A DNA stretch of 64,000 nt from Methanobacterium sp. (GTDB lineage Archaea; Methanobacteriota; Methanobacteria; Methanobacteriales; Methanobacteriaceae). The notes beneath the pieces were generated by a model. The model was not told where the DNA came from and searched no databases. It was given only the letters and a program-made list of their open reading frames with translations. The translations under genes and the position numbers were made by a program. The stretch is from the NCBI GenBank assembly GCA_039666455.1, contig JAVSLW010000001.1:1-64000 (forward strand), written 5' to 3'. Shown in pieces: positions 7,496 to 15,967 of the stretch. Within the stretch, counting starts at the first letter, position 1. Each line of letters starts with the position of its first letter.

Positions 7496-9056
7496 TTCCC
7501 ATCTCTCTAGCTAATGCTGCCCTCAAATCATAATCATTATATTCTGGAAGTGCCATTGTAAATGAAATAACCGCCTTATTAACACCATTTAAGTTTAAAT
7601 AAATACTTTCAGTCTCTGGAATTGACATTCCATTAATTCTTGTCTGATCAAAAATAGCACTAAATTGACTAACATCATCAGCAAAATAACCATGATAGGT
7701 AATTTCACTTGGCCAGCCCATAACATATCCCCAATTATAGAATAACATTGAACAATATAAACTTATACCCGGTGAATCAATTTCATCCAAACTATCAATA
7801 ACTCTCATACTATCATTTTCAGGAATGAAATAAATCAAACCCCCAAACAAATTAGGTCTAGAACCGGTACCATTATAATCAAATTCTCCCATTTTAGGAT
7901 AACTCCAATAGAAGGGGTACGATTGGTTATTCATTGTGATGGTAATCTCCCTATAAGGAAATATTGATGCAGTAGATGATCCCATTTTAACATGAACCCT
8001 ATTAGGAATTTCTACAGTATAGTTGAAAGGAACAAGACTACCAATAATATATTGTTCAATATTAACAGGTCCTTGATTACCAGCCTTATCCACAGCCGTA
8101 AACTTCAACGCAGTAGTATTAGCAATGCTAATAGGACCAGTGTACTTTGTACTATAAGTCGTAGGATTACTACCATTTGTAGTGTAATAAATAACAGGAT
8201 TTGAATCAAGATTATCAGTCGCTGTTAAAGTTACAACTTGTGTGGTACTATAATTTCCACCTGCAGGATTTGCAGTTACTATAGGTGCAGTTGTGTCAAT
8301 AGTATAACTTACAGTCCGAGTTGCACCGATATTACCCGCCTTATCACGAGCATAAAATTTTAAGTTTGTTACGCCCTGATTAAGGTTTAAAGTTACAGTT
8401 TTAACTCGCCTATTCCATGTAGCGCCCTTATTAGTACTGTAATAAATTACTGGATTTGAATCAAAATTATCTGTTGCAGTTAAAGTTACAGACTTTGTCA
8501 TATTATAAATTCCACCTGCAAGACTAGCAGTTACCTTTGGTGGTGTTGTGTCAATAGTAACACTATTTTGCACGGTTTGTTTATCTAATGTTGCTTTGAC
8601 TGTTGCTGTTCCTGAAGTAGCTTTTCCACGGCTAAATGTTGCATTAGCTTTTCCATTGCGTGTGTAAACTGTGCCTGTTACAGTACCTACGTTTGTGGTG
8701 AAGTTAATTGGAATATTATCCGGAATATTTCCCTGGGAAGAAGTATTTCCACCCTGATTGCTGCGAGTTAAGTTTGCTGTAACTGTGGAATTGCCATTAG
8801 TACCAGCAGGACTAGCAGTTACGCTTAAAACCAGCCATGGATTGTAGTAAACAGTGCCGTTTGCATTCCAGATATCATAATATGATGGCCAGTTTGGTGA
8901 GCTAAGATAAGTTGGAGTGTTAGAACCCCACCAATTGTTTGTAGCATTTATAGTGCTATTACACTGGTTTACAAGCCCAAAAGAGCTACATCCAGTGATT
9001 CTATTGAAGTGGATGCTTGCTGATGAGTACTGTGGATTGATTCCATACAGTGTTTG
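7458..9056 (-). CDS. Middle portion of the frameshifted adhesin-like protein, with tandem CHB/HEX-type repeats
   Basis: The frame is open from 9056 to 7458 but has no plausible start before a GTG at 8573. Upstream of that GTG it still encodes adhesin sequence: the end of a beta-helix, an NWWGS motif typical of archaeal parallel beta-helix proteins, a YYNPWLVL stretch and an Ig-like domain. After it come two tandem repeats of about 85 residues with LTATDNxDSNPVIYY motifs, like the chitobiase/beta-hexosaminidase C-terminal domain (CHB_HEX_C_1). The absence of a start and the continuity with both neighbours argue that this is the centre of one protein of about 1,200 residues broken by two frame changes. 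Confidence 0.7.
   Translation of the reverse strand, partial: QTLYGINPQYSSASIHFNRITGCSSFGLVNQCNSTINATNNWWGSNTPTYLSSPNWPSYYDIWNANGTVYYNPWLVLSVTASPAGTNGNSTVTANLTRSNQGGNTSSQGNIPDNIPINFTTNVGTVTGTVYTRNGKANATFSRGKATSGTATVKATLDKQTVQNSVTIDTTPPKVTASLAGGIYNMTKSVTLTATDNFDSNPVIYYSTNKGATWNRRVKTVTLNLNQGVTNLKFYARDKAGNIGATRTVSYTIDTTAPIVTANPAGGNYSTTQVVTLTATDNLDSNPVIYYTTNGSNPTTYSTKYTGPISIANTTALKFTAVDKAGNQGPVNIEQYIIGSLVPFNYTVEIPNRVHVKMGSSTASIFPYREITITMNNQSYPFYWSYPKMGEFDYNGTGSRPNLFGGLIYFIPENDSMRVIDSLDEIDSPGISLYCSMLFYNWGYVMGWPSEITYHGYFADDVSQFSAIFDQTRINGMSIPETESIYLNLNGVNKAVISFTMALPEYNDYDLRAALAREMGIDTSKYPWHTGL
8180..8534 (-). repeat. Direct repeat of about 100 bp inside the adhesin gene
   Basis: Two imperfect copies, at about 8180-8280 and 8435-8534, start 255 bp (85 codons) apart. 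They share long runs including GGATTTGAATCAA and TTCCACCTGCA on the plus strand. They encode the conserved half of the two CHB/HEX-type domains. In-frame spacing means recombination between them would add or remove exactly one domain. Confidence 0.7.
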
Positions 9057-9663
9057 CTATAATATTCCCAGTTATAATAACACCATTAGAATAACCTAAA
9101 TAAACACCATACCAAGTATTATTTGTTATAGTATTATTTTGGATTCTATTGTTATTTGAACTTAAAAGCCCAACTCCTGCATAGCTATTAGTTATTATAG
9201 TATTATTTTGAATTGTATTATTATTTGAACCATTCAAATAAATTCCATTATAATTACCAGTTAAATTATTTCCAGTAATATTACAATTTGAAGTCATGTT
9301 CAACAGAATTCCATTTGAACTATCAGCTGAAGCACCCTTTATAGTGAACCCTTGTATTACAGTACCATTTCCAAGTGAATTAATCATAATAACTGGCTTC
9401 GAAGAATTCAACGCTTGCAAAGTCACATTACCGCCAGCTTTAGCCCGTAATGCAATTGTTTTATTTATAACCACATTCTCAGTGTAAGTATAATCAGAAC
9501 CATTGTTATCATTCACAATAACCGTATCATTACAAGATGCATTGTTTATAACCGATTGAATACTACTACCTGGATTAACAGTCCAGTTAGCTGCCGACGC
9601 AGTGCCTATACTCAAAAAACATAAGATTAAAATCAAAAATATCGTCCATCTCAACTTAACCAT
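9001..9663 (-). CDS. N-terminal portion of the frameshifted adhesin-like protein: signal peptide and parallel beta-helix
   Basis: 220 residues. A signal peptide (hydrophobic core residues 7-22, cleavage likely after TASA) is followed by Asn-rich PbH1/NosD-like repeats with periodic G-x-x-I-T-x-N-x-I and NNTIQNNTI motifs, the mark of a right-handed parallel beta-helix. Such proteins are surface adhesins or glycan-binding proteins in Methanobacteriales. The last ~15 residues (after ITGNII) do not fit the repeat, whereas the overlapping second frame does, so the true product shifts frame near 9055. GGAGAG precedes the ATG and a TATA-like AAATATAAATATAAG lies near 9698-9713. Confidence 0.72.
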   Translation of the reverse strand: MVKLRWTIFLILILCFLSIGTASAANWTVNPGSSIQSVINNASCNDTVIVNDNNGSDYTYTENVVINKTIALRAKAGGNVTLQALNSSKPVIMINSLGNGTVIQGFTIKGASADSSNGILLNMTSNCNITGNNLTGNYNGIYLNGSNNNTIQNNTIITNSYAGVGLLSSNNNRIQNNTITNNTWYGVYLGYSNGVIITGNIIANTVWNQSTVLISKHPLQ

Positions 9664-10043
9664 AATATTCTCTCCAGCTATTTATTATGAATGAATCGTA
9701 ACTTCTTATATTTATATTTTTCCATTTTAATTGAATTAATATAAAGTAAAATTGATAAATGGAAAAAATAACATCACAAAAAATAATCATAAAAATCTAT
9801 TAACAAAAAATTAGGTATAGAATTCAATATTTTGTATTTAATAATCAATAGATCGTAAAGTGAATTTATATTTATTGTGCGGGGTGTAATATTTTATGAT
9901 GAAAACCAAAAACACCTGATATAAGTTATCAAATATTAGGTATTAAATCCCATATCAATAAAAATTATAGAAAAAGAAAAACAAGTATAAGACTGAGTTT
10001 AATATCCAGAAATGGTTTTATTTCTGTATAACACATCGAATGT
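9664..10043. other. Intergenic region upstream of the adhesin gene
   Basis: About 380 bases of AT-rich sequence between the fumarase gene end and the adhesin start, both on the minus strand. It holds the adhesin promoter: a TATA-like run near 9698-9713 and a second candidate near 9865-9877. No reading frame or RNA gene was recognised. Confidence 0.5.
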
Positions 10044-10547
10044 TTAATATATAGACTTCCCATGAGCTACCGCCACAATCCCTGGAATACCATCAACCTC
10101 AAGCTCAAAAATTGCCTCCATTCCTTCTTCAGCAAATGCTGCAACCTTTTTTGACTTAACCTTACTTGTAAGAAGTGCTGCTGCCGGCGGAGTCACTACA
10201 AAAATAGAATTTTCTTTTTGAAGCGCCCTAACTGTATCTTCGCTTAATGCTCCCTTTCCAATATGAATTTTAACTCCTGCCTTTGCAAGGTAGGGAATAT
10301 TCTCCTGAATTTCTTCTTTATTACTTGTTGTAGGTGCTATTCCAGCACCACTCACTGCAGTGTGCATTAATGCAGACCCCTGAACATCAATGAGTTTTTC
10401 GCCGTTTTTAAGTGATTTAACAAGTTTTGGAAGAGCAGCATCTCTTCCAGTATATATCCTTCCGCTTATTTCAATCCTGTCTCCAACTTGAAGATCTGCA
10501 ATTACATCATCAGTTACTGGTATTTTAATTAGTTTCATGTTAATCAT
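10044..10547 (-). CDS. Class I fumarate hydratase, beta subunit (C-terminal domain protein)
   Basis: 167 residues matching the C-terminal (beta) domain of iron-sulfur fumarases and tartrate dehydratases. Recognisable segments are the VGDRIEISGRIYTGRDAA opening, the GIAPTTSN loop and the PPAAALLTSKV stretch. In methanogens the alpha subunit, which carries the iron-sulfur cluster, is encoded separately and not in this window. The enzyme interconverts fumarate and malate in the incomplete reductive TCA route. An ATG at 10538, with GATGATT before it, is an equally good start. Confidence 0.88.
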   Translation of the reverse strand: MINMKLIKIPVTDDVIADLQVGDRIEISGRIYTGRDAALPKLVKSLKNGEKLIDVQGSALMHTAVSGAGIAPTTSNKEEIQENIPYLAKAGVKIHIGKGALSEDTVRALQKENSIFVVTPPAAALLTSKVKSKKVAAFAEEGMEAIFELEVDGIPGIVAVAHGKSIY

Positions 10548-10579
10548 CTACTTTATCTCAATTTACGCCTGTTCCTCTC

Positions 10580-11755
10580 CTATTTTGATAAATTCTCTGC
10601 AGTATGTTTTGTATAAATCTCATACAGGTCTTTCAGGAATTCTTCCACATGTTCCTCTTTAATATGAGGCATGACCACGATTCTTATGGCTCTTGGATAT
10701 GCAGATATTGAAACCATCCATCCTTTCTTTTCAAGTTCACTGGCGATCTTTTCAATTTTTATTTCATCAGATTTAAATGCAACAATATTTAATTCGGGTT
10801 TTCTTATCAATTTAAATCCTGATTCTTCAATACCTTCTGCAAGAAGTTCAGTTACTTTCATACATTTTTTTGAAACCTCTGCATAACCCTCTTTTCCAAA
10901 ATATTTCATAAGGGCCCATGCTGCAGCAGCTGATGCACCAGTTCTTGTGCCAACAACAGTAGACTGTTCTTTTTCTGTTAAATATGGTGTTTCAGTACTT
11001 ATACTTTGAAGATAAGTTTTATCCCTAAATAGAATGCAACCAGTAGGAATTGGTGCTAAACCCATCTTATGAGGGTCTATTGTGATAGATGAAACTCCAG
11101 AAAGTGAAAAATCAAATTTAGGTAAATCATAACCAGCATAATTTAAAAATGGAATTGAAAATCCTCCAAATGCAGCATCAATGTGAAGATAAATATTTTT
11201 CCAAAGACAAAGATTTGAAAGCTCTTCAACTGGATCAATAACTCCCAGTTCTGTTGTTCCAGCTATGCCAACAACTGCAACAGTATCTGGAGATATTAAC
11301 TCTTTAACAGACTCTATATCAACACGATAGTTTTTATCGAGTTCTGCTTCTCTTATTTTTAAGCAAAGCATGTCTGCTGCTTTTTTAAAGGAAAAATGTG
11401 CAGATTTAGGAATTATTATCTCCGGATTTTCAACACTGCTTGAGTTCCTGGCAGCCCACATGGCCATTATGTTAGCTTCAGTCCCTCCAGTTATTATATG
11501 TCCACAGACGTCTTTTTTACCAAGAAGACTTCCAAGCATTTCTATAACTTCTTTTTCAATTTGTCTGGCACCTTTAAAAAGACCAGGATCACCTACATTA
11601 GATTCCAGGAACATGTAATATGCTTCCAGGCCGACCTCATGGGGACCTGTACACATTGAGCCAAGTATTCGGCCTGATTTGTAGGTCATATCCATTTTTT
11701 TAAAGCTTTTGAGTTTTTCTGATATTTCCTGCCTATTCATTCCTTTTCTATCCAT
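10580..11755 (-). CDS. mfnA: L-tyrosine/L-aspartate decarboxylase MfnA
   Basis: A 391-residue PLP-dependent group II decarboxylase. The PLP lysine is Lys230 in ITIDPHKMGLAP, the cofactor-phosphate loop is ITGGTEANI near residue 90, and the HIDAAFGGF motif precedes it. In methanogens MfnA makes tyramine for methanofuran and can supply beta-alanine for coenzyme A. I chose ATG 11755, which is preceded by AGGTAATT; an upstream start at 11797 would add 14 residues that do not look like the family. The ppsA gene lies upstream, separated by an odd 250-base spacer. Confidence 0.92.
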   Translation of the reverse strand: MDRKGMNRQEISEKLKSFKKMDMTYKSGRILGSMCTGPHEVGLEAYYMFLESNVGDPGLFKGARQIEKEVIEMLGSLLGKKDVCGHIITGGTEANIMAMWAARNSSSVENPEIIIPKSAHFSFKKAADMLCLKIREAELDKNYRVDIESVKELISPDTVAVVGIAGTTELGVIDPVEELSNLCLWKNIYLHIDAAFGGFSIPFLNYAGYDLPKFDFSLSGVSSITIDPHKMGLAPIPTGCILFRDKTYLQSISTETPYLTEKEQSTVVGTRTGASAAAAWALMKYFGKEGYAEVSKKCMKVTELLAEGIEESGFKLIRKPELNIVAFKSDEIKIEKIASELEKKGWMVSISAYPRAIRIVVMPHIKEEHVEEFLKDLYEIYTKHTAENLSK

Positions 11756-11797
11756 TTTAATTACCTGAAAAATAATTAAACAGTGATTTAAAAACAA

Positions 11798-12005
11798 ACT
11801 CCCTCAGGGGCTCTCACAAATTTTTGAAACACAAATTGAAACTTGAAAAAAATGTTTTACATTTTTCAGCACCCTTGCAAAAACCAAATATTTTTAAAGT
11901 CTTTTAAAATCCGATTGGAGCGTGCAAAAAACTCCGTTTTTCTACCAGATATTTTTAAATACTTCGTTTTTGGGCGAATAATTTAAAAAAAATAAAAATA
12001 GGTTT
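11798..12005. repeat. Unusual intergenic stretch with imperfect repeats
   Basis: Between ppsA and mfnA. It contains a near-identical 15-nt direct repeat, CCAAATATTTTTAAA at 11884-11898 and CCAGATATTTTTAAA at 11945-11959, each associated with a TGCA-containing GC-richer patch, plus a small CCCTCAGGG palindrome near 11811. It does not look coding. It resembles a dispersed non-coding element of the kind I associate with Methanobacterium genomes, but that is recollection. Confidence 0.35.
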
Positions 12006-14300
12006 TTATTCCTGTAAGCGTTTTCTTGCAGCTTTTAAGACAAGCTTCTTTTCAACTCTGGCCACAACCTCTCTTACAGTTGCAACTGCATCAGTATTTG
12101 CAGATACTGACTCAATTCCTGCCTCAACAAGCTTTTCAACTATGTCTGGCATGCTTCCTGCCTGTCCGCAGATACTGGTTTTAACTCCTGCCTTATTACA
12201 TGCATTTATAACATGAACCAGTAATTTCAATATTGCCGGGTGTTTTTCAGTGTAAATATCAGCAACATTTTCATTGTTTCTGTCAATTGCAAGTGTATAC
12301 TGGGTTAAATCATTTGTTCCAAAGCTTACAAAGTCCACCCCTTCAGCAATGAAGTCCTCAATAGTAAGAGCTGCTGCAGGTGTTTCCACCATGATACCAA
12401 ACTCAATTGTTTTTCCTGGTTTTAAGCCCACTTCTTCTGCTATTTGCTTGGCTTTTCTGAGTTCATCAGGGTGCTGTACCAGTGGGATCATTATTCCAAT
12501 GTTAGTATATCCCTGCTCATGGAGTTTTTTAATGGCTTTAAATTCAGCTTTCAGGATTTCAGGTTCGTCTAATTCTCTTCTGATACCTCTCCATCCAAGC
12601 ATTGGGTTGTGTTCGTACGGCTCGTCTTCTCCCCCATCAAGAGACTTGAATTCGTCTGTTGGAGCATCAAGAGTTCTGTACCACACTGGTTTGGGATAGA
12701 ATTCATCTACAACTTTAAGGATGTTTTCAACAAGAATTTTTATAAGTTCATCCTCATTTCCGTCCATTATAAACTTTTTAGGGTGAACTCCAGAGGTTAA
12801 CATCATGTGTTCAGTTCTAAGAAGGCCTACACCATCTGCTCCTGTTGCAGCGGCTTTTTTAGCTGCTTCAGGCATGCTCACATTTACTTTAACTTCTGTA
12901 ACTGTAATAATGGGTGCATGTGCCATCACAGCTGGCTGTTCTTCTCTAATTTCCTTTTTTACTGATTCTACAAGTTTTCCTTTGTAAACTGTTCCCTTGT
13001 CTCCATCGAGGGTTATAATTTCGTTTTCTTCAAGAACCCTTGTCGCATCACCAGTTCCTACAACACAGGGTATTCCAAGCTCTCTTGAAACAATTGCAGC
13101 ATGACAGGTTACTCCACCTTCATCAGTAATGATTCCATTCGCCCTTTTCATTGCAGGGACCATGTCCGGTGTGGTCATAACTGTAACCAGTATGTCTCCT
13201 TCTTCGATTTTATCAAGTTCATCAGTACTGCTAATGATTTTAACTGCACCTGAAGCCATTCCCGGGCTTGCACCAAGTCCCTTTGTAACTATGGTTCTTT
13301 CTTCAGTAACTTCTTCAGTCTTTGTCTCATTACCCATATTAAGTGTTGTTACGGGCCTTGACTGTAACATAAAGATTTTTCCATTATTTATTGCCCATTC
13401 AGTGTCCTGCGGAGATCCATAGTGTTCATGAATTCTCTTACCCATATTTGTAAGTGCTGTGATTTCAGGGGTGCTTAAAACCCTTTTATTTTTCAGATCA
13501 TCTGGAACTTCCATTTTTACAGTTCTTCCAGTATCTGGATCTTTTGTAAACATTATACTTTTTTCGCTGATAACAGATTCAAGGATTGCACCGGTTTTTG
13601 TGTCTACCCAGTAAGTATCGGGTGTGACAGTGCCTGATACCACTGCTTCACCTAACCCCCATGACGCTTCAATTAATGTGTTTTCCTCACCAGTGGAAGG
13701 GTGTACTGTAAACAACACGCCTGCTTTTTTGGCATCTACCATTTCCTGAACAACGACAGCAATATAAACTTTGGAATGATCAAAATTATGTTCTTCCCTG
13801 TAAAAAATAGCTCTGGACTCAAATAATGATGCCCAGCACTTTTGTACATGTTCTAAAACATTTTCTGTACCTTTAATATTTAAAAATGTTTCTTGTTGCC
13901 CTGCAAATGATGCTTCAGGAAGGTCTTCTGCTGTTGCAGATGATCTAACTGCAACAAATGCATCTTCTTTTCCAACGCGCTCACATAATGCATTGTAAGC
14001 CTCTACAATGATTGTCCTTATATCATCAGGCATGTAAGAATCTATTATTATTTTTTTTATTCTTGCTGATGCTTCCTGAAGCTCTTTATTGTTGTTAACA
14101 TCTGTAGCATCAAGAATGCCCATTATTTCATCAAAGATACCTGTTTCTTCTATAAATTTATTGTAGGTTGCTGCTGTAATTACAAATCCGGGAGGCACAG
14201 GGATCCCTGCATTTGTTAGCTCCCCCAGATTTGCCCCTTTTCCACCGGCAATTGGTACATCTTCCTTTTTAAGCTCTTCAAAAAACTCCACATAGTTCAT
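12006..14300 (-). CDS. ppsA: Phosphoenolpyruvate synthase
   Basis: 764 residues, in the normal range, catalysing pyruvate + ATP + water to PEP + AMP + Pi in gluconeogenesis from acetyl-CoA. The N-terminal ATP-binding domain begins with GGKGANLGEL. The phospho-histidine loop GGVTCHAAIVSRELG is at about residue 400, and the C-terminal PEP-binding barrel has FGTNDLTQYTLA and a CGQAGSMPD loop with the catalytic Cys. The ATG at 14300 has AAGGGTG before it; a GTG at 14309 is possible. The gene starts 13 nt after rpl10e and is probably co-transcribed with it. Confidence 0.95.
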   Translation of the reverse strand: MNYVEFFEELKKEDVPIAGGKGANLGELTNAGIPVPPGFVITAATYNKFIEETGIFDEIMGILDATDVNNNKELQEASARIKKIIIDSYMPDDIRTIIVEAYNALCERVGKEDAFVAVRSSATAEDLPEASFAGQQETFLNIKGTENVLEHVQKCWASLFESRAIFYREEHNFDHSKVYIAVVVQEMVDAKKAGVLFTVHPSTGEENTLIEASWGLGEAVVSGTVTPDTYWVDTKTGAILESVISEKSIMFTKDPDTGRTVKMEVPDDLKNKRVLSTPEITALTNMGKRIHEHYGSPQDTEWAINNGKIFMLQSRPVTTLNMGNETKTEEVTEERTIVTKGLGASPGMASGAVKIISSTDELDKIEEGDILVTVMTTPDMVPAMKRANGIITDEGGVTCHAAIVSRELGIPCVVGTGDATRVLEENEIITLDGDKGTVYKGKLVESVKKEIREEQPAVMAHAPIITVTEVKVNVSMPEAAKKAAATGADGVGLLRTEHMMLTSGVHPKKFIMDGNEDELIKILVENILKVVDEFYPKPVWYRTLDAPTDEFKSLDGGEDEPYEHNPMLGWRGIRRELDEPEILKAEFKAIKKLHEQGYTNIGIMIPLVQHPDELRKAKQIAEEVGLKPGKTIEFGIMVETPAAALTIEDFIAEGVDFVSFGTNDLTQYTLAIDRNNENVADIYTEKHPAILKLLVHVINACNKAGVKTSICGQAGSMPDIVEKLVEAGIESVSANTDAVATVREVVARVEKKLVLKAARKRLQE

Positions 14301-14313
14301 GCTGAACACCCTT

Positions 14314-14793
14314 TTATTTTATTAATTCTTCACCTTTTTCCACGACAATCCTACAGGGCACGGGGAACTTCATTGCAGCTCTTCTTAAAGCTTCTTTCGC
14401 GTCTTTGAAGTTCCTCTTATTTGTGTCTATAGTTAAAATCTTCTGGTCTGCTTTTGTTAATGCTACAGAGCTTACAGGTTTCCCAAATGCCTTTCTCATC
14501 CCGTCCTGTACTCTGTCTGCACCAGCACCAGTTGCCATGGGGTTTTCTCTTACAATATGGTGAGGGTAAACTCTTATTTTAAGATGGTAACCCATCCTAC
14601 CGGCCCTTCGCTGCATGTATCTGTTCGAGGCAATCCTTGCCGCCTCCAGTGAGTTATGTGATAACTGCGCTGGCTTTTTTAAGGCAAGACTTACTCTTAA
14701 AGGGAAATCTGCTGAAAGATTTCCCATATCATATTGAACTATTCTTGAACCTGGAATTTTTCTGATATATTCTTTTCTTGTATATGCTCTCAT
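14314..14793 (-). CDS. rpl10e: 50S ribosomal protein L10e (uL16 family)
   Basis: 159 residues beginning MRAYTRKEYIRKIPGSRI, with the RRAGRMGYHLKIRVYPHH core that contacts 23S rRNA and the tRNA acceptor arm. It is the archaeal/eukaryotic counterpart of bacterial L16. AGAGGAGGATT precedes the ATG. A strong TATA box (TGTATATATAG on the minus strand, about 14852-14862) gives a short leader. ppsA follows in the same direction. Confidence 0.96.
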   Translation of the reverse strand: MRAYTRKEYIRKIPGSRIVQYDMGNLSADFPLRVSLALKKPAQLSHNSLEAARIASNRYMQRRAGRMGYHLKIRVYPHHIVRENPMATGAGADRVQDGMRKAFGKPVSSVALTKADQKILTIDTNKRNFKDAKEALRRAAMKFPVPCRIVVEKGEELIK

Positions 14794-14851
14794 TAATAAT
14801 CCTCCTCTATAAACTTTCTTGTCTATAAGTTAATAAATGCTTCCTTCTATA

Positions 14852-14862
14852 TATACACATAA
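14852..14862 (-). promoter_or_regulatory. TATA box for rpl10e
   Basis: TGTATATATAG on the minus strand, about 60 nt before the rpl10e ATG, would place the transcript start near 14830. It is the best match in the roughly 130-bp divergent spacer shared with the cooC-like gene. Confidence 0.5.
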
Positions 14863-14927
14863 TCACAATTTAATATAGAAATAGTATACTACCATTTCTC
14901 TATGTCAACTCTAAACAGGTGAAAATC

Positions 14928-15701
14928 ATGAAAATCGCAATAACTGGAAAAGGAGGAGTCGGTAAAACAACCCTTTCTGGTACATTAGCATGTATATTGT
15001 CGAAGCGTTATAAAGTATTCGCTATTGATGCAGACCCGGACATGAACCTTGCATCAAGCCTGGGTATAACCGGACCAATCACCCCCATATCAAAGATGAA
15101 AGACTTGATAAAGGAAAGAACCGGTGCAGAATCGGGAGCAGCCTTTGGAGGAGTTTTTAAAGTGAATCCTAAGATAAGTGATCTGCCTGAATCTCTATCC
15201 ATAAATTATGATGAAACAGGTAATTTAAAAATCCTTGTAATGGGTACCATTGATAAGGGTGGTGAAGGATGCATTTGTCCTGCTTCTGTGCTTCTTAAAG
15301 CACTTATGCGTAACTTAATCCTTAAAAAAGACGAAGTTGTTATTTTAGATATGGAAGCAGGAGTAGAGCATCTTGGAAGGAAAACCGCAGAGGCTGTTGA
15401 TTTAATGATCATAGTGGTTGAACCTGGACTTAAATCTCTTGAAACCGCAGAGCGAATTAAAAGACTGGCATCAGACATTGGAATATCCCGAATTGCATGT
15501 GTGATAAATAAAGTTTCAGGTGAAACTGAAGAAAATTTCGTGACTTCAAAACTTAAAGAAATGGGTCTTGAAGTTATTGGGAGCATTCCACGGGATGAAA
15601 CAGTGATTGTGGCCGATATGGAAGGAAAACCTCTTGTTGATTATCCAGATTCTGTGGCATTTAAATCAATTGAAAAAATTGCACAAAAAATTTTAAGATG
15701 A
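14928..15701 (+). CDS. cooC: CooC-like nickel-insertion ATPase (MinD/ParA family)
   Basis: 257 residues. A deviant Walker A, GKGGVGKTT, is at residues 7-15. DADPDMNLASSLG follows, and a Cys-x-Cys (GCICPAS) near residue 112 is the metal-binding pair of CooC dimers. Walker B-like VVILDMEAGVEHLG comes next. CooC loads nickel into carbon monoxide dehydrogenase/acetyl-CoA synthase; the CODH genes are not in this window. ATG 14928 is preceded by AGGTGA, ruling out the GTG at 14919. Its stop overlaps the pcc1 start by four bases, making a cooC-pcc1-serS operon. Confidence 0.85.
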   Translation: MKIAITGKGGVGKTTLSGTLACILSKRYKVFAIDADPDMNLASSLGITGPITPISKMKDLIKERTGAESGAAFGGVFKVNPKISDLPESLSINYDETGNLKILVMGTIDKGGEGCICPASVLLKALMRNLILKKDEVVILDMEAGVEHLGRKTAEAVDLMIIVVEPGLKSLETAERIKRLASDIGISRIACVINKVSGETEENFVTSKLKEMGLEVIGSIPRDETVIVADMEGKPLVDYPDSVAFKSIEKIAQKILR

Positions 15702-15967
15702 ACATGGAAATTGAATCAAAAATTACATTTGTTTATGGGACAGAAGAAGAAGCTCGAATTGCTCTAAATTCACTTAAGCCAGATAATATGGATTTTGTAA
15801 AGGCTTATGTTGAAAATAATAGCCTTATCTGTGATTTAAAGTTGAATACACTTAGAACAATGCTTGCAACAATAGATGACATTATATTTTGTGAAATGAT
15901 GGCTGAGGAGATCATGGATTTTGCAGTTAATAAGAATGATTTTTATTTAAAGAAGGTGAAAAAATGA
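15698..15967 (+). CDS. pcc1: KEOPS complex subunit Pcc1
   Basis: 89 residues, the usual size. The TLRTMLATIDDIIFCEMMAEE stretch in the second half matches the Pcc1 helix that contacts Kae1 in the KEOPS complex, which makes the t6A modification of tRNAs reading ANN codons. It overlaps the stop of the cooC-like gene (ATGA at 15698-15701), and its own stop overlaps the serS start in the same way at 15964-15967. Pairing with a tRNA synthetase suits its tRNA-modification role. Confidence 0.85.
   Translation: MNMEIESKITFVYGTEEEARIALNSLKPDNMDFVKAYVENNSLICDLKLNTLRTMLATIDDIIFCEMMAEEIMDFAVNKNDFYLKKVKK

Noticed and set aside
8180..8534. Direct repeats considered as a possible CRISPR array
   Set aside because: There are only two copies, each about 100 bp, in coding phase and encoding a protein domain. 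No short repeats with regular spacers were found anywhere in the window.
12274..12699. 141-codon plus-strand frame opposite ppsA
   Set aside because: It is a reverse-strand shadow of a strongly conserved enzyme gene.
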